DNA of 64,000 nt from Ogataea parapolymorpha DL-1 (lineage: Eukaryota; Ascomycota; Pichiomycetes; Pichiales; Pichiaceae): positions 302,411-366,410 of the forward strand of contig NC_027866.1 in the NCBI RefSeq assembly GCF_000187245.1, in the 5' to 3' direction. Each line of letters opens with the position of its first letter. The stretch's first letter is position 1. The notes under the pieces are model-generated. The model did not search any database. It saw only the letters and a program-made list of their open reading frames with translations, and was not told the DNA's origin. Position numbers and translations under genes: made by a program. Below, in pieces: positions 42,617 to 52,644 of this stretch.

Positions 42617-43618
42617 TCACAATTTGGAATCCCTGAGCCTTTGCTGAATCCTTGATTTCAGAAGATCCAGTAAACTTTCGGTGTCACTTGCGAATTTCCT
42701 TATTCCCTCAGATAGCTTTTCAGTTGCCATCTGGTCTTCATTCAAATTGAACCTAAACATTGGCTCATTATCAATGAAGCTTAATTGATCCAATTTGCAA
42801 CGCTGAATACTTGTTGCCGAATCAAGTACTTTTTCAATCCTTTTATTCGATTTGGCCATCGCCTCCAACAAAGTTGGTGAAATCGTGAGATAATCGCAGC
42901 CTGCTAGCTCCTCAATCTGCCCCACGTTTCGAAATGATGCCCCCATAACAATTGTACGATACCCAAATTTCTTGTAATAATCAAAAATTTCTTTCACGGA
43001 TAAAACTCCAGGGTCTTCATTCTTTGCATACTGCCTAGCTTCCCTAGCTTTGTACCAATCCAATATCCTATCCACAAAAGGCGAAATCAAAGTCACTTCT
43101 GCCTCGGCGCAAGCTACCGCTTGAGTAAAAGAAAACAGCAGAGTGAGGTTGCAATGGACTCCATAAATGGATTCCAATTCTCTTGCTGCAAGAATTCCTT
43201 CGTATGTGGCAGCAATCTTGATGAGGACTCGCTCCTTTGATATCCCTCTTGCTTCATACAAGGACACTAAATCTAGAGCTTTTCGGACAGTTGCCTTTCG
43301 GTCGAATGATAGTCGAGCGTCAACTTCTGTGGACACTCTTCCAGGAATCAGTTCCAATATTCTAGATCCAAATTCAACCAGCAGTCTGTCCAAAGCGATC
43401 AGAGCTTTGTTTTCAATGTCCAAACTTTTCTGGTTTTCAAGCACGTAATCCACGCAATTATCGATTAATTGTTGGTATTCAGCTTTCTTGGCAGCTGCCA
43501 AAATCAGCGAGGGATTAGTAGTAGCATCTTGCGGCTTATACGCTTTAATAGTTTCAAATTCCCCCGTATCTATCACCACAGTTGTGCCACATTGTTTCAA
43601 GTACTCGAGTGAATTCAT
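42617..43618 (-). CDS. TAL2: Second transaldolase, with peroxisomal targeting signal SKL
   Basis: 333 residues, clearly a paralogue of TAL1, with catalytic K134 in [10 protein letters not shown] and all core motifs ([48 protein letters not shown]). The C-terminus extends about ten residues beyond TAL1 and ends RDSKL, a canonical PTS1. Methylotrophic yeasts are known to carry a peroxisomal transaldolase isoform that regenerates xylulose 5-phosphate for formaldehyde fixation by dihydroxyacetone synthase; this is the likely role. There is no intron, unlike TAL1. The tandem arrangement suggests local duplication. Methanol control cannot be read from the promoter by eye. Confidence 0.94.
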   Translation of the reverse strand: MNSLEYLKQCGTTVVIDTGEFETIKAYKPQDATTNPSLILAAAKKAEYQQLIDNCVDYVLENQKSLDIENKALIALDRLLVEFGSRILELIPGRVSTEVDARLSFDRKATVRKALDLVSLYEARGISKERVLIKIAATYEGILAARELESIYGVHCNLTLLFSFTQAVACAEAEVTLISPFVDRILDWYKAREARQYAKNEDPGVLSVKEIFDYYKKFGYRTIVMGASFRNVGQIEELAGCDYLTISPTLLEAMAKSNKRIEKVLDSATSIQRCKLDQLSFIDNEPMFRFNLNEDQMATEKLSEGIRKFASDTESLLDLLKSRIQQRLRDSKL

Positions 43619-44074
43619 TTGTTGGTTTTGTTGTCCACCAGCTCGTAGGATGGTCGAGTACGTGACTTATATATTTTTTCGGTATTTAAACTGTCGCTTA
43701 AATAGCCTAAATTTTCCCAGGCTTGCTTTTTACCGGTCTCGCAGTGAAGCGCTCCTTGCCAGTAGCCTGGATCAGTACGTTAAAGATTTGAATTCGCTCT
43801 ATGTGTAAGTATACCATTTGTCTTCTCTGCTTCTTCCTGTCCGTTTACAACAAAACTTTTGTTGTGTCAGCAGGTTATGAGCACGTGTGATGTTTTCTCC
43901 AGCTGAAAAGGACAGAATGATGAATTAATTATGGAACCGAAGGAAAGATAATTCAGATTGATTGAACACAATTTAGATTAAATACTCACCAATATTTTTG
44001 CCTTTTCAGACTCTTAAATATTTGCCGTGATCATTTGAGACAATCTTTCAAGTCAATTGTGTCTAAAGAAGAAT
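43619..44074. other. Divergent promoter between the peroxisomal transaldolase and ARP3
   Basis: 456 bp. An AT-rich stretch with TATATATTTTTT lies just upstream of the transaldolase start. No gene or RNA seen. Confidence 0.6.
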
Positions 44075-45428
44075 ATGGCGAGCATCAATACTCCGGCCGT
44101 TGTGATGGGTATGTTGAGTTACATATTATTGAATGCCCTACTAACAGTTAGATAATGGAACCGGCTTAACCAAACTTGGTTTTGCTGGAAATGATTCTCC
44201 ATCATGGGTTTTTCCTACTGCAATAGCAACTAGATTTTCCGGTTCATCCAGTAAACCACCTGCCCCTTCAAAACCCTCATTTTTAACCTCATCTACAAGC
44301 TCTTCTTCTGGAAAGAGCTCAGGAGGGAATCTTTCGTTGAAAAGGGACATGGAGGATCTTGATTTTTTCATAGGTGATGAGGCTTTGCAAGCTGCCAAAG
44401 GTCCATCTTATGCACTTAATTATCCAATAAGACACGGTCAAATCGAAAATTGGGATCAAATGGAGAGATTCTGGGAAAATTCTATTTTCAAGTACCTCAA
44501 ATGCGAACCTGAGGACCATTACTTTCTTCTTACAGAGCCACCATTAAATCCACCAGAGAATAGGGAAAACACGGCTGAAATCATGTTTGAGTCATTCAAT
44601 TGTGCCGGGCTTTATATCGCTGTGCAAGCCGTTTTGGCCCTCGCCGCTTCATGGACCTCTTCCAAGGTGGTTGACAGATCATTGACAGGTACAGTTATAG
44701 ATTCAGGAGATGGTGTGACCCATGTGATCCCTGTCGCAGAAGGTTATGTTATTGGGTCTGCGATAAAAAATATTCCAATTGCAGGAAGAGACATTACAAG
44801 CTTTATTCAGACTCTTCTAAGAGAAAGGGGCGAAAAAGATACATCATTGAAAACTGCTGAGCAAATCAAACAGCAGTTCTGCTATGTTTGTCCAGATATC
44901 GTGAAAGAGTTCAACAAATTTGACTCACATCCTGATATGTTTGCCAAATACATCGTCGAAACTGTCAATCGATCTAAAATTGAGGTTGATGTGGGATATG
45001 AAAGATTTCTGGCACCAGAAATATTTTTCAATCCTGAGATAGCATCGTCAGATTTCCTAACTCCATTGCCAACAATTGTGGACCAGGTTATTCAGTCTTC
45101 CCCTATAGATGTTCGTAAGAACCTTTACAAAAATATTGTCTTGAGCGGTGGTTCTACTATGTTCAAAGATTTCGGAAGACGACTGCAAAGAGATTTGAAA
45201 TCGCTGGTCAATGAAAGAGTCGCCCAGAGTGAGCGTCTGAGTGGTTCCAAATCAAGTGGTGTCACTGTACAAGTGATTTCACACAAAAGACAGAAGAACG
45301 CTGTGTGGTTTGGAGGCTCGTTGTTGGCGCAAACAGCAGAATTTAAAAGCTACTGTCATACCAAACGAGATTACGAAGAGTATGGACCAAACATTGTTAG
45401 AAACTTTTCTCTATTCAGTGTTCCATGA
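44075..45428 (+). CDS. ARP3: Arp3, actin-related subunit of the Arp2/3 complex, with one 43-nt intron
   Basis: Exons 44075-44108 and 44152-45428, 436 residues. Arp3 nucleates branched actin with Arp2 at endocytic patches. Exon 1 encodes [11 protein letters not shown]; exon 2 continues [29 protein letters not shown], the nucleotide-binding phosphate-1 loop. Later landmarks are [49 protein letters not shown] (phosphate 2), [22 protein letters not shown] and the C-terminal WFGGSLLA. A Ser/Pro-rich insertion near 40-70 sits where the yeast protein also has its low-complexity loop. Divergent from the second transaldolase and convergent with YAE1. Confidence 0.97.
44109..44151 (+). other. 43-nt intron of ARP3
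   Basis: GTATGT donor, consensus TACTAAC branch point, TTAG acceptor six bases after it. Splicing joins VVM to D-NGTG in frame, exactly the actin-fold start. Confidence 0.92.
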
Positions 45429-45537
45429 AGTTGCTTTACTCGTTTAGTCCAAAAGTTTACTTGGAAAAATACTGATGTATCAGTTGTCGTATATTGGTCA
45501 TTAAAAAATTTATCGATCTCATTACTCGTTAAGTCAC

Positions 45538-45981
45538 TCAAAACCGGCTTTGCAAATCCAGTTTAGACTCGCAAAACGCCATCCATTTCCTGATGATTGG
45601 ATGATTTCGTTCATCTAACATGTTTAATTTAGTATCAAAAAAGTCTGTTTGTAATACCTTTTTTATGTTCAGTTCATGGAAGGCAGAATCATACTCTTCA
45701 GCTGAGATTTTTGACGACATCAAAAGACTTTTCATTTGAGCCAATATCTCACCAACTCGCGCTCCGATCCTAGCTCCTATAGGATATCCCTCGTCAAAAC
45801 CTTGTTGCAAGCTTTCTTCCTTGGCCTTCGATATCCCGTCTAAATATCCTTGTTTAGCATGCTTTCTTTTCAAAGACAACAAATCAACATGAACAGGACC
45901 ATTATCATCCAGACCATAGGTTTCGGTAGCCGCTGGTTTATATTCTTCATCATCTGAAAGCCATATATCATCAAAAGTCAT
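45538..45981 (-). CDS. YAE1: Yae1, adaptor for Fe-S cluster insertion into Rli1/ABCE1
   Basis: 147 residues from the ATG at 45981, chosen because the preceding 12 open codons have no counterpart in the family. Yae1 with Lto1 links the ribosome-recycling protein Rli1 to the cytosolic iron-sulfur assembly machinery. The N-terminus has the W-x-S-D/E pattern (FDDIWLSDDEE), then the deca-GX3 repeat region KQGYLDGISKAKEESLQQGFDEGYPIGARIGARVG with glycine every fourth residue, and a C-terminal HPIIRKW helix. Length matches the yeast protein (141). Confidence 0.9.
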   Translation of the reverse strand: MTFDDIWLSDDEEYKPAATETYGLDDNGPVHVDLLSLKRKHAKQGYLDGISKAKEESLQQGFDEGYPIGARIGARVGEILAQMKSLLMSSKISAEEYDSAFHELNIKKVLQTDFFDTKLNMLDERNHPIIRKWMAFCESKLDLQSRF

Positions 45982-46220
45982 TTTATCATAAATGCACAGT
46001 GTTTTTACCCGGTCCACGGAATATTTAATAAAGAAAAGGCAAAAAACATTTTACTATTGTGCTGAGAACGCTATATTCTTTAGAGCACTTTTAAATTGAT
46101 ATAACTTTCAAGAGGCTCAGAGGATTGCCTGGAGTGACAACATTCTCCCTTTTCAAGCTTCGCGGAAAGTGGTTAGAACTAAGGTTCAAAACAAGGTGAA
46201 GAATCTTCAAAACTTATATT

Positions 46221-47255
46221 ATGGCTCACAATCTTATCACTCAGGTCCAGCAGCATGAGGAAGCTCCGGTTTCACAGGTGCCAACAGATATAGATGATTA
46301 CAATACGGAAATCAAAATGAATCTTCGAGGGCAATTGTTTAGCATTACAAGAGATGATTTAATGGCTTTGCCTGAAAGTATCTTGCTATGTTTGTTCCCT
46401 AATGGAGTGTTCGTTGATATGAACGGAAACATAATTACCAACCTAACGGAGGACGACATTGTATTCGTCAACTTTTCTCCAGATTGTTTTCAATACATCT
46501 GTCAAGTCTTCGATACCGCTGTGCATGATTTACAGCTGAGCGAACAAGCGGGCCAACATCAGCAGATTTACGATATTAACGATCCAAACATTCTTAATGA
46601 CAAACCTTCGATAATTGTCTTACGTGAGGATTTGGACTATTATTGTATTCCACCCGTCGCTGGCCTCGATGCGGACGCTATGAAAAAGATAAAGCTATTT
46701 GTCGGAGAGGAGTTGGTGAAAAACACTAAGATTTTTGATGGGCTAGGGTATGAACCAGGTAAACAACTGAAGCCCGCTGAGCAACACTTGCTGGACATGC
46801 TTTGTTCCTCGGGTTTCAAAATTGACGGCGAATGGGGACATCGTTCTCTCGAACCTGGCAAAACAGTTGTTTTCTCGCTGGCGCTGGTTCGCTTGGCTAC
46901 GGAAAGCTCAGAGGCTCCTTCTGTGGAAGGATCACCATCTTTAAAGCCAATATCGTCTGTCAGTTCGTTATCAAGTCAACCTGAGAAACGAAAATCTCGC
47001 TTAAGTACTCTTGCCCATGCTGTTTCGAGGTCAGGGTCTCGTGGAAGGAAAGAGAAAAATTCAACGGCTACAAAGCTACTTTTGTTTTGGAGAAAACCAG
47101 CAAGAAAATGTTGGTGGTCTGATTCGGTGCTCGATATTGATATCTCCAGCCTGCGAATCAAAAATGCGAACGGCCAACCTTTGGGCCACTCAACGATCAA
47201 GATCCATATACGAAGGGTGTGGACTTTGGAGCTTTCTGTGGTTGGCATTCAGTAG
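46221..47255 (+). CDS. WHI2: Whi2, general stress and growth-control protein
   Basis: 344 residues, shorter than S. cerevisiae Whi2 (486) mainly in the low-complexity middle. Whi2 works with the phosphatases Psr1/Psr2 in the general stress response, mitophagy and TORC1 restraint. A BTB/KCTD-like N-terminal domain (about 30-150) holds FSITRDDLMALPESILLCLFPNGVF, NFSPDCFQYI and IIVLREDLDYYCIP; the middle has LKPAEQHLLDMLCSSGF; the C-terminus LLLFWRKPARKCWW...HIRRVWTLELSVVG is nearly identical to the yeast one. All conserved blocks are in order. Confidence 0.94.
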   Translation: MAHNLITQVQQHEEAPVSQVPTDIDDYNTEIKMNLRGQLFSITRDDLMALPESILLCLFPNGVFVDMNGNIITNLTEDDIVFVNFSPDCFQYICQVFDTAVHDLQLSEQAGQHQQIYDINDPNILNDKPSIIVLREDLDYYCIPPVAGLDADAMKKIKLFVGEELVKNTKIFDGLGYEPGKQLKPAEQHLLDMLCSSGFKIDGEWGHRSLEPGKTVVFSLALVRLATESSEAPSVEGSPSLKPISSVSSLSSQPEKRKSRLSTLAHAVSRSGSRGRKEKNSTATKLLLFWRKPARKCWWSDSVLDIDISSLRIKNANGQPLGHSTIKIHIRRVWTLELSVVGIQ

Positions 47256-47395
47256 AGTTAGTATATTAAAATCAAAATCAGATATCATAATTATCAAATT
47301 ATCTAAAAAAATTGCGCTCAACAACTAGCATATGCAGTGAGATTTGTATCTTTTGATAAGATTTATTTCATATTTTTCTTTTATGCAATCAAACG

Positions 47396-48304
47396 ATGTT
47401 GACACTGTCACACATGTCACAGCTTCTCGGCTGGCTTTACTTTTCCTGCTGGTCCTTGTCGTTCTACCCAACTGTTGTTTCCAACATGAGATTAAAATCA
47501 GTACAAGGAATATCAATTGACTTCATGTTTTTTAACACTGCAGGTTTTACTCTATATTCCCTCTACACGGGATTTCTGTGTTACAGTACTAAAATCCAAT
47601 ATGAATTTTATCTTCGTCATGATAAGTATCCATTGATTAAATCTAACGATTTCTTTTTTGGAATTCATGGGCTTCTCCTCAATTTACTGCTTGTTAGTCA
47701 GGCTTATATTTGGGGATTCAAGAAAAATGATAATCAAGTCATCTCCAGGATATGCAAGCTTGTATATGCTACCTTAGTTTTGTTCTCGGTGGGGTATGGT
47801 TTAATAATTCATTTTACTTACGGGAAGCGGTATTGGATTGATCTTCTCACGTCGCTAGGCATGGCCAAAATTTTCATGAGCGTGTGCAAGAACATCCCAC
47901 AGGCTGTTTACAATTACAACCGGAAGTCAACACATGGCTGGCCAATTGAAATGGTATGGCTTGATTTTGCTGGTGCAGTGTTCTCTTTTTCGCAGCTTTT
48001 CTTGGATGCGTATGTCGCCGGCGACGTAAGAAGCATCTTCAACAACTTGCCAAAGTTCTTGTTGAGTATAGAAGTTGCCTTGGCTGATCTGGTATTTTTT
48101 ACCCAGCACTATGTCTTATACTATCAGACGGACAACGAACGGTTTGGTCTATCGAAATCCTTTCATACCTACAGCGCGATATTGGAGGAGGATCAAAATT
48201 TCTTGCAAGAACATCAACACGATCACGATCATGAACCTTTCCACAACATTCACTGCACTGTAAGTCCAATTGATAAGGACGAACTTCAACGTCTTTTACC
48301 TTAA
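47396..48304 (+). CDS. ERS1: Ers1, cystinosin-family lysosomal/vacuolar transporter
   Basis: 302 residues, seven predicted membrane segments with two PQ-loop repeats: SWSLSFYPTVVSN near 18-30 and CKNIPQAVYNYNRKSTHGW near 162-180. This is the cystinosin family, exporting cystine with protons from the vacuole or endosomes. The second repeat holds the family's PQ dipeptide; the first reads YP. A His/Asp/Glu-rich cytosolic tail (QEHQHDHDHE) may bind metal or be simple low complexity. Slightly longer than yeast Ers1 (260). Confidence 0.9.
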   Translation: MLTLSHMSQLLGWLYFSCWSLSFYPTVVSNMRLKSVQGISIDFMFFNTAGFTLYSLYTGFLCYSTKIQYEFYLRHDKYPLIKSNDFFFGIHGLLLNLLLVSQAYIWGFKKNDNQVISRICKLVYATLVLFSVGYGLIIHFTYGKRYWIDLLTSLGMAKIFMSVCKNIPQAVYNYNRKSTHGWPIEMVWLDFAGAVFSFSQLFLDAYVAGDVRSIFNNLPKFLLSIEVALADLVFFTQHYVLYYQTDNERFGLSKSFHTYSAILEEDQNFLQEHQHDHDHEPFHNIHCTVSPIDKDELQRLLP

Positions 48305-48400
48305 GGGGGCGAGTATATAAATGACGTAATCATATCACATGACTTGTCATAATATAACTATGCATCATCTCTGATTCTATTGAAATTTCTTCGAAGAACC

Positions 48401-49489
48401 ATGCTCAAACGTCTATTTAGCAGCACCAAGGGGGCCATGGAATCCTACAATGCTTCTTTTGAGCCCTTGTTTGCAAGCAAGGGATTAACGAGTGCTGTAG
48501 GGAATACTCCTTTGGTAAAGCTTAACCGGATTAGTGACGAGATTGGCCGCAATATCTATGGTAAAGCAGAGTGGATGAATCCCGGAGGATCGGTTAAAGA
48601 CCGTGCAGCTTTGTTTTTCATTGAGGAGGCGGAGAAACGTGGTTTGATCAAACCGGGTGGGACTATAGTGGAAGGAACTGCCGGGAATACTGGTATTGGT
48701 CTTGCTCACGTTGCTCGCTCAAAAGGATACAATGTCGTAATCTACATGCCTAATACCCAAGCCCCTTCAAAAATTCAAACATTGAAACTGCTAGGATGTG
48801 AAGTTTATCCGGTTCCTGTCGTGCCATTTGACAATCCTGAAAACTTCAATCATCAAGCTAAAAGGCATGCTGAAAGATTAGAAAATGCGTATTGGACTAA
48901 CCAGTTTGATAACCTCGACAATAGAATGGCTCACATCAAGATGACCGGGCCAGAAATCTACAAACAACTTCAAGGTAAAGTTCATGCGTTCACGTGTAGT
49001 TTGGGAACAGGAGGTACGTGGTGTGGAACTTCCAGATATCTGAAGACTCAAAATCCAGAAATAAAATGTTATGTTGCAGAGCCGCCTGGGTCTTGTGTCT
49101 ATTCATATGTCAAGACTGGTGGCAAAAGTTTAGAAAGATCAGGGTCCTCGTTCACTGAGGGCATTGGTCAAGGCCGCATTACGAATAACGTCGCGCAAGA
49201 TATTGAGTTGGCAGATGATGCATTCTTGATCCCTGACGAAGAATCTATTGCCATGCTCTACAGACTTCTGGATGAGGAAGGAATTTATGTTGGAGGCACT
49301 TCAGCGCTAAATGTGGTGGCTGCCGTGAGGGCAGCCAAGCTTCTTCCGGAACAATCGAATATTGTCACCATATTGGCCGATTCGGCCCACAAATACTCTG
49401 ATAGAATATTCAGCAAGAGCTGGTTACAGAGCAAAAACTTGTATGAAGCTATTCCTGACAAGTTGAGAAAATATGCAATTCTTGATTAG
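48401..49489 (+). CDS. MCY1: Mcy1, mitochondrial cysteine-synthase-like PLP enzyme
   Basis: 362 residues from the first ATG (48401). Fold-type II pyridoxal-phosphate enzyme of the O-acetylserine sulfhydrylase group. The N-terminus (MLKRLFSSTKG) looks mitochondrial. The substrate-binding loop is NTPLVKLNRI, PLP lysine is in NPGGSVKDRAA, the asparagine loop is EGTAGNTGIGLA, the phosphate loop SLGTGGTWCGT, and SFTEGIGQG and YVGGTSALNV follow. The combination and length match yeast Mcy1 (YGR012W), an outer-membrane mitochondrial protein of unsettled substrate. A true cysteine synthase is the alternative. Confidence 0.8.
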   Translation: MLKRLFSSTKGAMESYNASFEPLFASKGLTSAVGNTPLVKLNRISDEIGRNIYGKAEWMNPGGSVKDRAALFFIEEAEKRGLIKPGGTIVEGTAGNTGIGLAHVARSKGYNVVIYMPNTQAPSKIQTLKLLGCEVYPVPVVPFDNPENFNHQAKRHAERLENAYWTNQFDNLDNRMAHIKMTGPEIYKQLQGKVHAFTCSLGTGGTWCGTSRYLKTQNPEIKCYVAEPPGSCVYSYVKTGGKSLERSGSSFTEGIGQGRITNNVAQDIELADDAFLIPDEESIAMLYRLLDEEGIYVGGTSALNVVAAVRAAKLLPEQSNIVTILADSAHKYSDRIFSKSWLQSKNLYEAIPDKLRKYAILD

Positions 49490-49541
49490 TGTATATAAAA
49501 AATATGACCCTCGAAGTTGAGCTAGATTTGAACTGGTCTAG

Positions 49542-52277
49542 TCATCTCAAACCAAATCCTTCGCTATACCATATAGCTTTGTCCAATTTCGAAACAAATA
49601 TTTCCTTTGAAGGATAGACGTAAAGACAAAGCTCGTTGAAGCATGTATGGGCGATTGGTAAGCGATTTGGGTTTGTATCAACAAGCTTCGTAATTTTAAA
49701 TGTTAAGGATGGCAGTCCAGTCGCCGGCAACCGATCCGATCCTGTAATAAAAAGTAGTATTTTGCGCTGATCAGCAGCACTTTTGCGCTCAAAATAATCC
49801 CAGAACCAGTTGACAACAGTGTCAGTTTCGGAGAATCCATTATACTTGGTCACAGACTTCAAAATCTCGATATCAATTTTTTGGTTTCGATAGTCTTCCC
49901 CAATCAATATCAATTCAATTTCCTCAGGAGTAAACAAGGATAAAGCATTTCCACCAATGACGTGTTGAAAACCGTTCAAAAATGATTTGAAAGGTGCTTT
50001 CACCTTGTCATTTAAAAAAAATGAGCAATATCTTTCCACGTATTCATACTTGTTTTCATTCGTTACCCTGATGGATGATCCCTCTCGAATAAGGTCTTCG
50101 TGATGCATCACGCCAAATATATCTGCATAGGAAACTGTAAAGAACAACTCAAGGTCAGTAACATCCTCCAGTTTCAGTAATCTTTTAAAATTGTGCCCGA
50201 CGTCTGGATTCAGTTGGATAAAGTCGTTCAAGGTAACCTTTTGTCCCATCAACTTTTTGTAAAGTGCTTTCGGCAATCGAAGGTCAAGGATCGTGGAGTT
50301 GTATATTGCCAACCCAAGCACAACACCAACTAGATAATAGAGCTCGTCATTATCCAAATTGGAAAGTGCAAACCAACATAATCCAGATGTTTCATCATAA
50401 GAGAATAATCCCTTGTCCGCATTGAATAAGTCCTTAGTGAGCAACAAAAACCACTCCTTTTTTAGCCCGCCTGCATCAATTCCAGGTTCATCAACAAATT
50501 CTACCCTCAAGAGCTTCTTGAAATCTGTTTGATGGGATTTAATGCACCGTAGTGAATCAGGGGTAATGAAGTTTCTCCTCACGCGAACCTTGAAATAAAC
50601 ATCAAAAGGCATTTTTTTGTTGAGAGACTGGATAAATGCTTCTTCTGCTTTTCGCTCCATCATTCGTTTCGCCTCATGCTCAAGAATTGAGATTTTAGCG
50701 GCTAAAGATAAAAGGAAGGGGAATTGACAAAAAGTAAACGAAGACTTCCTCAGTGTCCCATTGGCACTAGAAAGTCCTAAATAGCTTGCCTTTGTTTCAG
50801 CTTGCAAGTAGTCAACCACTAACTGCAAAGAGTCTTTGTTCGCTGTGCTTTGTTCGTGCTTTTTGGTCGAAGCGTTGAATTGCCAAGCATCAAAATCTTG
50901 CTTCACATTCACATAGTCAACAAGATTATTGTAGAAGACCGCATCACTGACTTTCTTATTCTTTTTGTTTGCAATAAATAAGAACGATGCTAATCTGCCC
51001 GCAGTACGCAAGTGCCAATCATCACCGTATTGCTGTAATCTGATTTTTACTTCATGTTCTTTTGACTCTTTCTTCCCCGACCAGAACGATGAACTTGAAG
51101 AAATATCTGTACGTCGTCCTCCCGAGGAGATATAAAGAGGTAGACCAATGAACAAGCCAAAATCAGAGCTTTTAGAGGTCGGGCGGATAAAATGGGCATT
51201 AAGGTTTTCTTTGAAGTTGATGTCATCGCTCATGGAAACATTTAAATAAGACCCAGGCTGTATAATCGAGTTATACAGCTCATAATTAATGCATCTTGTG
51301 AGCTGAAAAGTAATGTAGAGGTTGATGAAGTCAATCTTTTTCACGAACTCATCGTGTGGCAATCTAGACCACCAATAAGTAAGGCGGCTCGTAATTTTCT
51401 TTTCTGAGTAAGAAAGCAATCCAATGACGCGCTTCAGGATATCATAGCAAGATGTCTTCAGGTCAGGCGCAAGACCCTCTGTACAGGAATCGATTCCACT
51501 TATCAAACAATCCGGTAAAATGGGAATTTCCAGCAAAATCAGTAGCCAATTAATGTCAGCAGGCTCCCTCATGGGAGGTGGATGTTTGAGTAAATAAAGG
51601 GCACCTAATAAAAGCTTGTAAAACGGACGTTTTGTGGGCAGACTCAGCAGTAAGGCAAATGATTTTTTTGCTTCGTTGAAGTTTAAGTTTGGGGAACGGT
51701 AATTCGGCGGTGTCAAACCTGACAGCCTAAATGAGTTATTGAGTATGGGGAAAGTAGAAAAGGCTTCATAGAGCATGTCCTCCAAAGGTCTGAATATTCT
51801 GTGTGGATTGTAATCATCACCAGCAGATTTTCCTTTAGTGGAGCATTGGTTAATGAACTGTTTCAAAAAGGAATAAGACAGTGCTCGAGCAACTGTATTT
51901 TGTGATATTTCAGAAGCTTCTCTAGTTTCTTCGATGACGGTCATATGCGTTTGACAAACCAAGCAACGAACCTTGTTAATACCTGCTGGGTACTTTAGCA
52001 TTGTTCCGCAACACCTGCAAGAGTCAACAACAATACTGGGGAACATTCTCTGTGATTGCGATGTGGCTGATTCCGAAGGAGGTCTACCTTGGGAGGCATC
52101 ACTGTTCAGATTGGATATCAACGTGTTAGAATCTAAGCCATCCTGGGAGATCCCAGTTGACTCGTTGAAAGGGGTTGCATTTGGTGCTTGGACAGAAGGA
52201 TTGAAAAAAGAAGCCTGTCTATTCCAAATTTTCGATATCCAGGACTGTTTCACATTTGACGATGGAGGAGAAGGCAT
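49542..52277 (-). CDS. HUL4: Hul4, HECT-type ubiquitin ligase
   Basis: 911 residues, close to yeast Hul4 (892), an E3 acting with the TRAMP/exosome quality-control pathway. Near 87-112 there is a CxxC...CxxC zinc-ribbon-like motif (CRCCG...RCLVC), then a helical middle, then a complete HECT domain from about 560: VEFVDEPGIDAGGLKKEWF, LFSYDETSGLCWF, YYLVGVVLGLAIYN, FITGSDRLPATG, and catalytic cysteine near 877 in HTCFNEL. The start is the first ATG; one TTG codon precedes it. All catalytic features are present. Confidence 0.92.
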   Translation of the reverse strand: MPSPPSSNVKQSWISKIWNRQASFFNPSVQAPNATPFNESTGISQDGLDSNTLISNLNSDASQGRPPSESATSQSQRMFPSIVVDSCRCCGTMLKYPAGINKVRCLVCQTHMTVIEETREASEISQNTVARALSYSFLKQFINQCSTKGKSAGDDYNPHRIFRPLEDMLYEAFSTFPILNNSFRLSGLTPPNYRSPNLNFNEAKKSFALLLSLPTKRPFYKLLLGALYLLKHPPPMREPADINWLLILLEIPILPDCLISGIDSCTEGLAPDLKTSCYDILKRVIGLLSYSEKKITSRLTYWWSRLPHDEFVKKIDFINLYITFQLTRCINYELYNSIIQPGSYLNVSMSDDINFKENLNAHFIRPTSKSSDFGLFIGLPLYISSGGRRTDISSSSSFWSGKKESKEHEVKIRLQQYGDDWHLRTAGRLASFLFIANKKNKKVSDAVFYNNLVDYVNVKQDFDAWQFNASTKKHEQSTANKDSLQLVVDYLQAETKASYLGLSSANGTLRKSSFTFCQFPFLLSLAAKISILEHEAKRMMERKAEEAFIQSLNKKMPFDVYFKVRVRRNFITPDSLRCIKSHQTDFKKLLRVEFVDEPGIDAGGLKKEWFLLLTKDLFNADKGLFSYDETSGLCWFALSNLDNDELYYLVGVVLGLAIYNSTILDLRLPKALYKKLMGQKVTLNDFIQLNPDVGHNFKRLLKLEDVTDLELFFTVSYADIFGVMHHEDLIREGSSIRVTNENKYEYVERYCSFFLNDKVKAPFKSFLNGFQHVIGGNALSLFTPEEIELILIGEDYRNQKIDIEILKSVTKYNGFSETDTVVNWFWDYFERKSAADQRKILLFITGSDRLPATGLPSLTFKITKLVDTNPNRLPIAHTCFNELCLYVYPSKEIFVSKLDKAIWYSEGFGLR

Positions 52278-52644
52278 CTTCAAAAAAGATAGATCAACCT
52301 ATCTGTAACACACGCCGCTCCAACTTAATGCTTAGTTGCTTTTGAATGAGCACGTAAAGAACACAGACAATATCTTCCGGTATTTATTCAAATGCTAGTT
52401 CGCCAACTAAGATTGATATACGTTGATAGGTTGAGAACAACTATCAGTCAGGCTTTCATTTATAACAAGGGGAATATTTAGATTTATTTGTTTGGTACAA
52501 AAATAGCACAGCCAAAACGCATTTAGTGATTTTTAAAGTTATAAGGTACGTGTGTACGTGTGTACGTGTGTAATATATGTATGTGTATTTATTCGAAAAA
52601 ATTTAGAGAAAACAAACTAGGGCTGTAAGAAAATCCAAGACCAT
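52278..52644. other. HUL4 promoter and PRC1 terminator region with an 8-bp tandem repeat
   Basis: 367 bp. TACGTGTG is repeated three times exactly at 52547-52570, then degenerates to GTATGTGT-like sequence. No gene. Confidence 0.65.
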
